Shown here: piece after piece, positions 6,756 through 12,906 of the stretch
Layout of the letters: every line of letters starts with the position of its first letter
How positions within the stretch are numbered: the stretch's first letter is position 1
Assembly (NCBI GenBank): GCA_045601325.1
Contig: JAZRZI010000056.1
Span: forward strand, 1 to 12,906
DNA: 12,906 nucleotides
Origin: JAZRZI01 sp045601325
GTDB lineage: Bacteria; Bacillota_I; Bacilli_A; RFN20; CAG-826
Direction: 5' to 3'
Made by a program: the position numbers and the translations under genes
Notes under the pieces: generated by a model
What the model saw: only the letters and a program-made list of their open reading frames with translations
Database searches by the model: none
Told to the model about the DNA's origin: nothing

Positions 6756-7662
6756 AAATATCGATACTGTAATTATTGGCTGTGGCCCATGTGGTATTGG
6801 CGCAGCTTTAGCTTTGAAAGAAGCAGGTGCAAACTTCGTATTACTTGAAAGTGGCGCACCTGGAGGCAAAGTCAATATTGCCCCTAGAGTGGATAACTAT
6901 CCTGGTTTTACAAAAATTCCTGGTCCAGAACTAGCCTTTGCTTTATATCAAAGAGTAATGGACGCTGGCATTGAACTAACTCCATGTGAAGTGCTTTCTC
7001 TTACTAAAGAAGGTAACTTATATACAGTTGAAACTGATAACGATACATATATCGCAAAAACAGTTTTAGTTGCTAGTGGCACAAAAGAAAGAAAAGTAGG
7101 ACTTGCAAAAGAAGATGAATTCTTAGGACATGGCATTTCATATTGCGCGATTTGTGATGGACATTTCTTTGTTGGTCAAGATGTCGCAGTTTGTGGTGGT
7201 GGTAACTCCGCTCTTAAAGAGACTATATATTTAGCAAACAAATGTCATCATGTATATCTATTCCATAGACGTAATGAATTTAGAGGCAATGATAAGCTTG
7301 TAAATGAACTTAAAGAATTACCAAACGTCACAATTTTAACTCCTTATATACCAGTAGAAATTTTGGGCGAAACTAAAGTTGAAGGTTTAAAGATTCAAAA
7401 CCGTGAAACTAATGAAATCATAACCTTAGATGTTCAAGGTTTCTTCCCACTTGTTGGACAAATCCCTAACACTCAATTTGTTAAGATCCCTGGAGTGTTA
7501 AATGAATGGAATTGCATACCAGTAGATAGAAGCATGCAAACAAGCAGTAGCGGTTTATTCGCTGGTGGCGATGTTCTTCCTAGAGAACTTAAACAAATTT
7601 ACTTATCTCAACACGATGGCATGGTAGCCGCAAAAAGCATCATTGAATATTTGAAAAAATAA
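6748..7662 (+). CDS. trxB: Thioredoxin-disulfide reductase (TrxB)
   Basis: Flavoenzyme that passes electrons from NADPH through FAD to thioredoxin in the cytoplasm; 304 residues, near the usual 310. The redox pair is Cys133/Cys136 in CAICDG. The FAD-binding loop is GCGPCG (11-16). The NADPH domain has GGGNSA (150-155) and HRRNEFR (173-179), which supports NADPH use over ferredoxin use. The closing FAD motif is FAGGDV (271-276), followed by KQIYLSQHDG. An oddity is that the FAD loop carries cysteines at 12 and 15 where Ala is usual (GAGPAG), making an extra CxxC. The ATG overlaps the HAD gene by eight bases (ATGAATAA) and has a strong GGAGG at 6734-6738, so it can also be translated independently. 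Confidence 0.95.
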   Translation: MNKNIDTVIIGCGPCGIGAALALKEAGANFVLLESGAPGGKVNIAPRVDNYPGFTKIPGPELAFALYQRVMDAGIELTPCEVLSLTKEGNLYTVETDNDTYIAKTVLVASGTKERKVGLAKEDEFLGHGISYCAICDGHFFVGQDVAVCGGGNSALKETIYLANKCHHVYLFHRRNEFRGNDKLVNELKELPNVTILTPYIPVEILGETKVEGLKIQNRETNEIITLDVQGFFPLVGQIPNTQFVKIPGVLNEWNCIPVDRSMQTSSSGLFAGGDVLPRELKQIYLSQHDGMVAAKSIIEYLKK

Positions 7663-8612
7663 TGGCAACTCAAACTATCAGTTTTACTAAGAAAGTCAAA
7701 GAAGAGCTTTGCTCCAATTTAGAAGGAAGCAGAGATCATTTTCGTGCTCTTTTAGCAGCATTTATCCGTATCAATGGCAGTTTGTTATTTCACGATAAAC
7801 AAACATATTTAACTATGTCTACGGAAAACGCAAAGATAGCTAAGTTCATTTATCAAACCCTTAATAGCGTATATGACGCAGGTGCACACCTATCATATGC
7901 GAACAATACTTTTAAAAATACAACAACTTATAAAATCTCAGTTGAAGAAACAAGTGAATCCATCATTGAAGATTTAGAGATTTCATTCCTTGAAGGAAAA
8001 ATATCTAAAAATATCGTGAGAAATGATGACACAATAGCGGGATACTTAGCAGGTGCTTTTTTAGCGAGTGGATCTGTTAATTCTCCTGAGACAAGTAATT
8101 ATCATTTAGAGATATCTTTAAATAGTGAGAACTATGCAAAATGGTTATCTAAACTATTTAGTAAATATAAAAACAGCAACATAGAACCTAAAATAGTTCA
8201 AAGAAGAAGTAGATATGTAATCTATTTTAAAAAAAGCGACCAAATAGCTGATTTCCTAGTTATAATCGGTGCAGTTTCGTCATGCATGGAATTTGAAAAT
8301 GTAAGAGTAGATAGAGACTTCGCTAATAGTGCGAATAGATTAACGAACATCGACACCGCTAATATGAAAAAGATTTATGAAACTTCTTTACGTCAAAGTG
8401 AAGAAATTAAACTTATTGATTCTAAATTAGGTATTGCAAATATCACAAACGAAAAAGCTAGACTTTTGTGTGAGCTACGTTTAGCAAATGAATCTGCAAC
8501 ATTACAAGATTTAGCGGATTTACTATCTGAAAAGATGAATAAAGATATTACTAAAAGTAATATAAATCATTTATTTAGATACTTACACACTTTATACGAG
8601 AAATTGAAATAA
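7662..8612 (+). CDS. whiA: WhiA, LAGLIDADG-like/HTH DNA-binding protein
   Basis: WhiA combines a degenerate homing-endonuclease fold with a C-terminal helix-turn-helix. It is a sporulation regulator in actinobacteria and affects cell division and chromosome segregation in B. subtilis. This 316-residue copy has the LAGLIDADG-derived stretch LAGAFLASGSVNSP (129-142), the WhiA block ending NSANR (222-226) and ANMKK, and the C-terminal HTH region (about 266-312) starting LLCELRLANESATLQDLADLL. The start codon shares one base with the trxB stop (TAATG) and has no clear ribosome binding site, so re-initiation after trxB is likely. In Firmicutes whiA normally follows rapZ and yvcK; here it directly follows trxB. 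Confidence 0.94.
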   Translation: MATQTISFTKKVKEELCSNLEGSRDHFRALLAAFIRINGSLLFHDKQTYLTMSTENAKIAKFIYQTLNSVYDAGAHLSYANNTFKNTTTYKISVEETSESIIEDLEISFLEGKISKNIVRNDDTIAGYLAGAFLASGSVNSPETSNYHLEISLNSENYAKWLSKLFSKYKNSNIEPKIVQRRSRYVIYFKKSDQIADFLVIIGAVSSCMEFENVRVDRDFANSANRLTNIDTANMKKIYETSLRQSEEIKLIDSKLGIANITNEKARLLCELRLANESATLQDLADLLSEKMNKDITKSNINHLFRYLHTLYEKLK

Positions 8613-8617
8613 TATTT

Positions 8618-8827
8618 ATGACCGTAGAAAAACAATTAGGAAAAAGAATTAAGTTTCTTCGCCTTCAAAAGAACTGGAGTCAAGAGGATCTAGCCTTAGA
8701 AGCAGAAGTAAATAAAAACTATATTTCTGATCTTGAAAGAGGAACAAGAAATCCTACTTTAAGAATCATTGATAAAATCGCAAAAGCATTAGATGTTTCA
8801 CTTGAGACACTTTTGAGAGGCGTTTAG
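8618..8827 (+). CDS. Small XRE-family (Cro/C1) transcription regulator
   Basis: A 69-residue protein that is almost entirely one helix-turn-helix domain. After GKRIKFLRLQKNWSQEDLA come EVNKNYISDLERGTRNPT, the recognition-helix region, and IIDKIAKALDVSLETLL. The wording resembles phage repressors and controller (C) proteins of restriction-modification systems, which are also single-domain dimers, but no restriction or methylase gene is visible. It starts five bases after the whiA stop with only a weak GAGAAA upstream, so it is probably co-transcribed with the housekeeping operon. The giant RHS-like gene starts 47 bases after it, and that gap holds a promoter flanked by direct repeats. Regulation of the RHS gene, or self-regulation, is my inference. 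Ends in TAG. Confidence 0.88.
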   Translation: MTVEKQLGKRIKFLRLQKNWSQEDLALEAEVNKNYISDLERGTRNPTLRIIDKIAKALDVSLETLLRGV

Positions 8828-8852
8828 ATTAGCTGAATGTTTTTAATATAAT
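8823..8852 (+). promoter_or_regulatory. Candidate promoter of the RHS-like giant gene
   Basis: TATAAT at 8847-8852 is a perfect -10 box. TTTAGA at 8823-8828, overlapping the stop of the XRE gene, is a four-of-six -35 match with an 18-base spacer. The start point would be around 8859, giving a leader of about 16 bases. No terminator separates it from the upstream operon, so read-through is also possible. Confidence 0.5.
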
Positions 8853-8872
8853 AAGGAAAGGTAGATTAATTG
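8825..8872 (+). repeat. Direct repeat pair TAGATTAnnTG flanking the -10 box
   Basis: TAGATTAGCTG (8825-8835) recurs as TAGATTAATTG (8862-8872), nine of eleven bases identical, 37 bases apart, about three and a half helical turns. The two copies bracket the TATAAT at 8847-8852. They are candidate operator half-sites for the adjacent XRE protein. The motif is short and AT-rich, so chance cannot be excluded. Confidence 0.35.
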
Positions 8873-8874
8873 CT

Positions 8875-11800
8875 ATGCGTAGAAATTCAATTTCAAGAAA
8901 AGAGACGAATAAAACCATTTCATTTGGTGTCTTTGATATTTCTTTCAATTTATATCTTGGCAATCCTGGATTAGTTATGGAGTTCAAACCATTTGAAAGC
9001 AATTTAGGGTTAACTTTGGTTTCTTCAAACATTGTTTCATCGGATGAACTTTTTGGTAATTTTACATTATCAAACAAAATCTCGGTAACGTTAAATAACG
9101 ATCAAACAGAAGCGACAATTGCATATCCTACTGGCGAGGAAGAAACTTATTATCTTGATTCCGATAGTGGCGCTTTTTATAAAAACGACGAAGATAGTAT
9201 TAGATTATCCTTTGATGATTATTCAAGTTCGCTTATAGTTGATTCTAACGGCAGTCATACTTTTGTGCCAATAGGTGGTGTTTTTTATTGTTTGTCTGAA
9301 TCTAAATTTCTAAATTCACCAATAACATATTATTCATATAATACGCCATATTTATATTCTTCCCTGTCCTCTATGAAAAATAGAGTCAATGAAGATATAT
9401 GGTTTTACAAAAATTCTTCTCATCAAGTTAGTAAATTAAGCAAAAGAATAATATCGTTGGTAGATAATTATCAATTCGTTGAAGAATCTAAAGCGGAATT
9501 TACTTATGCAAATAGCAAACTGTTGACTTTAAAATTATACAAAGACAATGAATTGTACGGTGACTATATTTTTGCTTACACTGATAGTTCCATTACTATT
9601 AATGATTTAATAAAACAAAGGCAACTTTCCATTACTTTAAATGCTTTATACCAGCCTATAGGAATGACAATCGTTAACAATGCTAATAGTCAAATTATTT
9701 TCAAAGAAAACTATTCATATGGATTAACGCAGTCAACAGTTACTGATAATGAAGGAAATGTAACGAGATATTTGTTTTCAGGGGCTAATCTTGATGTCGT
9801 TATTGGCCCTCACGACGAGACAGTTCAATATGCTTATAGAAATGATCGATTAGTTTATAAAAGCCATCCAGTAATTATTAATGCTCTAGGTGATGATATC
9901 GTTAATCAGAACGAAATTGAAATAGATGATAAACACTTGGGATACGAGATAATATCTTTTTATCTATATGCTAAAGCAACAAGGACAAAATTAAAAACTG
10001 GTACTCAGCATTTATTACTAGAATTACTTGATGAATCATATAACGTTATTGATTACGAAAGATTTTCAATTCCGTGCAGTTTAATTCTTGGCAATTACAA
10101 ACTTTATAGTTGCTCTTTTAAGGTGAAAAGAAATTATAAATACTATCGTTTAACTCACGAAACAACATCGGAATATATTTCTTTGAGCATTAGGGGCTTA
10201 CAAATTCAAAACTCTTATCCTGATTTTGAGCTAACTTACGATTCTAGAGGAAATATAATTTCTTCTATCCGTAATGGCGTTACTCAAACATATGAATACG
10301 ATTCTAAAGACAAAGTTATTTCATCTTATGGAGGGATGTCATTCGATATAGAAAATAAGTATGGAGATTCTAACCATCGTTTAATGCAAACGACAACCCC
10401 ACATTCTAAAACAAACTACTCATCAACAACTATTTATCCTTTTGATGATGAAACTGATACAGAAGGAAGCTTTGAAATCAATACAGGAACTCAAAAAGTT
10501 GATCAAAACGGTGTATCAATTAATGAATCAAAAACATTAGATGCTTTTGCGTGTACAACAAGTGAAGAAGACTCAAATGGAATTGTAACTACATATGTTA
10601 GGGATAATCTAAGCCGAATTGTTTCTCAAAATGTTGGTGGGACCCGTCATATTAATTATCGGTACGTCAATAATTCTTTTGCAATTAGCGAAATTTCATC
10701 AAACGAGGACAATAAAACAACATATTTGTACAATTCTAAAAAGCTTGTTTCGGAAATCGATATCTATGATGACATAGACGCTTTAAGAGGCCGGTGTTTT
10801 CTTGAATATAGCACTAACACTGATTCTATTTCCAACATTAGATTTGGCAATACCTATTTTGAACAATTCTTCTATCAACTATCTAATAATGAGGAACTAT
10901 TAACTAGAAAGCAATATTCTAATGGTGAGCATTATGATTTCACCTATGATAATGATAATAAATTAATTTCCATTTCCTATAATTCATCTACTAATCCAAT
11001 TTTATCGTTCACCTATGATGATTACTTTAGGCTCGATAGTGTTACTGATTATATTCAAAGCATTGTTATGTCATTTACTTACGATGATAACGATAGATTA
11101 ATCGATATAAACATCAACGATGAATGTTTAATTCATAATACTTATAACTGTTATGACGAATTAGAAACATCATCTTTAAATGTTGATGAAGCAAATATTA
11201 TTGAATCTTATTCTTCTAATGAAAGAGGCCAAGTAGCGTCTATTCTTTCTTTAAATGCATATTTAGATTTCTTAAAGGATCCTAATGTCTATGTAAACTT
11301 TATTAAAAAAGTAGAAAAAGAAAACTTATCTCAAGGCAAATTAAAAAACTATCTAGGCAATTCTATATCTCCAAACATAACAGCGTTAAGAGTTAGAGAA
11401 CCAGTTTATAGTGATGGAGTTCGTTATTTTGATAACCATGTCGCTGCCTTAAAAACAGTGCTTAGATATGATTTTGGTCGCGAAAGCATTAATACATTTG
11501 GCTTCTGGATTAATTTAGATGATGTTTCTTATAACAATAGTCCAGTAATTTCTATTGCAGATGTAAGTGATGTTCCTAACGAAAGTATTGTTAAAATACT
11601 ATGCCAAACAAATTCGCAAGGTATAAACGAACTATATATTGATGAAGGACCTTTTAAATTACAATGTCCTTCTGGCTGGCATTTTGTTTGTGTTTCCTTA
11701 GATTCTAGTGCTGGAATAGTGTCGCTTTCTATTGATAGAGGGCTTACTATTTCTTATCAAAATCATGCTGCTTCTCGTATTTGCCCTGGCTTTATTTTCT

Positions 11801-12906
11801 TAAATCAAGACAATTACTTAACTGATCCTACAACTATATGTTTATTATCTACAATTGCTTTAAAGAAAGACGTTAGCATCAATGATACATTCTTTGATGC
11901 ATTCTATATATTTAGTAAGCCATATTATGAAGAAGTTTATTCTGAAATATTTGATCAAACAACTGTTAGCACTGTATCTAATGATGGAGCGTCTGATTTG
12001 TCTGTTTATCAATCATTCATTGATGATGGATATGTAGCAATACCATTTAATAATAACTTAGATTCTATTGATGGAAGTGTTATCCCTAGTGATTACTTCA
12101 AACCTAGTATGCCTTTATATAATAGAGACTTCTATTTAAGATTTAACAACAAATACAAACGTTATATGTATTTTAGTTATGGGCAATCATTAACATATCA
12201 ACTAGCGGGTACATCTTCAAAATTTATATCTTGCAACATCATTTCGACTTGCAACGAATTAAACAATAGACAGTGTATTTTCGATGTTTTTGGTGGGGCC
12301 TTTTACACGGCCTTATATAGAGACTATCAAACTTTGAAACTCGATATTAATGGAACAATATACAACACTGACATAGATATAGAAGAAGAAAAACAGTATA
12401 GAATTACACTTTCATATGAAACTAGGAATCTTAGAATTGATGTCACTGATTTAGATGATAATATCTCATACTATTTCACATTGTCTACTTTGGTTTTTAT
12501 GTCACCATTAGCGTCTTTGAGCATCGGTAAATTCCATAATGAATTAACACCTTCATTCATGCTATTTGAATCATTGTTTATTAAAAACGTCTATGATTCC
12601 ACTGGCGATGCCCATAGTGACATTGTTGATGCTATTAAACCTATCACTGTGACTAACCAATACGATGAGTTCTCAAGATTAAAATTAGAAACTTTAAACA
12701 TAGGCAACAATGCTTTTATTAGTAAAAACATTAATTATCAAAATATAGCAGGTTCTGATAGAACCACATATTTACCTAGCTTGGTAACTCAAATATTATC
12801 AAACGATGAAATAATTTCACATAGTTATACATATACAAATCTAGGTCAATTACAATCTATAACTCATAATAATACGTTAACTTCTTATACCTATAGCAGC
12901 AGTGGC
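8875..12906 (+). CDS. Giant YD-repeat/RHS-like protein, 3' end outside window
   Basis: An uninterrupted frame of 1344 codons that is still open at the window edge. YD-type repeats appear at residues 453-456 (LTYD), 473-476 (YEYD), 574-577, 689-692 (FTYD), 712-715 (FTYD), 734-737 (FTYD), 1263-1264 (QYDEFSRL) and 1318-1323. Between the early ones lies a beta-rich module (about 347-443). Two LamG/concanavalin-like segments follow, about 837-1040 (FGFWINLDDV, GWHFVCVSLDSSAGIVSLSID) and 1053-1245 (KQYRITLSYETRNLRIDVTD). RHS/YD proteins usually form a beta cage that encloses a C-terminal toxin or act in adhesion; the C-terminus is missing here, so toxin status is unknown. No signal peptide or membrane helix is visible; the start is MRRNSISRKETNK. 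It is rich in Asn, Asp, Ser and Tyr, and sampled lines are more AT-rich than the upstream genes. The ATG has AAGGAAAGG 13 bases upstream, slightly far; an in-frame ATT at 8869 would be better spaced but is rare. Confidence 0.85.
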   Translation, partial: MRRNSISRKETNKTISFGVFDISFNLYLGNPGLVMEFKPFESNLGLTLVSSNIVSSDELFGNFTLSNKISVTLNNDQTEATIAYPTGEEETYYLDSDSGAFYKNDEDSIRLSFDDYSSSLIVDSNGSHTFVPIGGVFYCLSESKFLNSPITYYSYNTPYLYSSLSSMKNRVNEDIWFYKNSSHQVSKLSKRIISLVDNYQFVEESKAEFTYANSKLLTLKLYKDNELYGDYIFAYTDSSITINDLIKQRQLSITLNALYQPIGMTIVNNANSQIIFKENYSYGLTQSTVTDNEGNVTRYLFSGANLDVVIGPHDETVQYAYRNDRLVYKSHPVIINALGDDIVNQNEIEIDDKHLGYEIISFYLYAKATRTKLKTGTQHLLLELLDESYNVIDYERFSIPCSLILGNYKLYSCSFKVKRNYKYYRLTHETTSEYISLSIRGLQIQNSYPDFELTYDSRGNIISSIRNGVTQTYEYDSKDKVISSYGGMSFDIENKYGDSNHRLMQTTTPHSKTNYSSTTIYPFDDETDTEGSFEINTGTQKVDQNGVSINESKTLDAFACTTSEEDSNGIVTTYVRDNLSRIVSQNVGGTRHINYRYVNNSFAISEISSNEDNKTTYLYNSKKLVSEIDIYDDIDALRGRCFLEYSTNTDSISNIRFGNTYFEQFFYQLSNNEELLTRKQYSNGEHYDFTYDNDNKLISISYNSSTNPILSFTYDDYFRLDSVTDYIQSIVMSFTYDDNDRLIDININDECLIHNTYNCYDELETSSLNVDEANIIESYSSNERGQVASILSLNAYLDFLKDPNVYVNFIKKVEKENLSQGKLKNYLGNSISPNITALRVREPVYSDGVRYFDNHVAALKTVLRYDFGRESINTFGFWINLDDVSYNNSPVISIADVSDVPNESIVKILCQTNSQGINELYIDEGPFKLQCPSGWHFVCVSLDSSAGIVSLSIDRGLTISYQNHAASRICPGFIFLNQDNYLTDPTTICLLSTIALKKDVSINDTFFDAFYIFSKPYYEEVYSEIFDQTTVSTVSNDGASDLSVYQSFIDDGYVAIPFNNNLDSIDGSVIPSDYFKPSMPLYNRDFYLRFNNKYKRYMYFSYGQSLTYQLAGTSSKFISCNIISTCNELNNRQCIFDVFGGAFYTALYRDYQTLKLDINGTIYNTDIDIEEEKQYRITLSYETRNLRIDVTDLDDNISYYFTLSTLVFMSPLASLSIGKFHNELTPSFMLFESLFIKNVYDSTGDAHSDIVDAIKPITVTNQYDEFSRLKLETLNIGNNAFISKNINYQNIAGSDRTTYLPSLVTQILSNDEIISHSYTYTNLGQLQSITHNNTLTSYTYSSSG

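Noticed and set aside
1..12906. UGA-as-tryptophan code of some Mollicutes
   Set aside because: All genes use TGG for Trp, none has an internal TGA, and uvrA ends on TGA, so the standard bacterial code fits.
1..12906. CRISPR arrays, insertion sequences, integrase or attachment sites
   Set aside because: No regularly spaced repeats, transposase or integrase motifs, or long terminal inverted repeats were seen on either strand.

Overview
The window looks like a chromosomal segment of a low-GC, Gram-positive-type bacterium of the Bacilli/Mollicutes side, probably an uncultured gut or Tenericutes-like lineage. The placement rests on four things: AT-rich DNA, AAGGAGG-type ribosome binding sites, a Bacillus-subtilis/phage-phi3T type thymidylate synthase, and the Firmicutes gene neighbourhood uvrA-lgt-ppaX-trxB-whiA. 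The genetic code appears standard: Trp codons are TGG, no gene has an internal in-frame TGA, and uvrA ends in TGA. Genus and species cannot be read from the sequence.

Layout. Positions 1-294 are a non-coding divergent region. Its left edge carries a perfect ribosome binding site for a minus-strand gene just outside the window, an extended -10 promoter for that gene, and inverted repeats in its ~175-base leader. Positions 295-1619 hold a two-gene thymidylate/folate operon (thyA, then a divergent dihydrofolate reductase), closed by an intrinsic terminator at 1646-1677. A perfect 14-base palindrome follows, then a promoter that abuts the uvrA ATG. Positions 1737-8827 are a tightly packed, mostly overlapping run of six genes: uvrA, an oversized lgt, a HAD phosphatase (ppaX-like), trxB, whiA and a 69-residue XRE regulator. 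Positions 8875-12906 are one reading frame with no stop codon, still open at the window edge. It encodes at least 1344 residues of a YD-repeat/RHS-like giant protein with lectin-like (LamG/concanavalin-type) segments between YD repeats and no visible signal peptide.

How it fits together. ThyA turns methylene-THF into DHF while making dTMP, and the reductase regenerates THF, so the first pair is a closed cycle. The second block is a shortened version of the classical Firmicutes uvrA-hprK-lgt-ppaX-trxB-rapZ-yvcK-whiA neighbourhood; hprK, rapZ and yvcK are absent from this stretch. The XRE gene and the RHS giant look like lineage-specific cargo behind the housekeeping block. A good -10 box flanked by two near-identical TAGATTAnnTG repeats lies between them, suggesting the small regulator may control the giant gene. 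The most novel parts are the XRE/RHS locus, the structured divergent leader, and the atypical Lgt and DHFR proteins.
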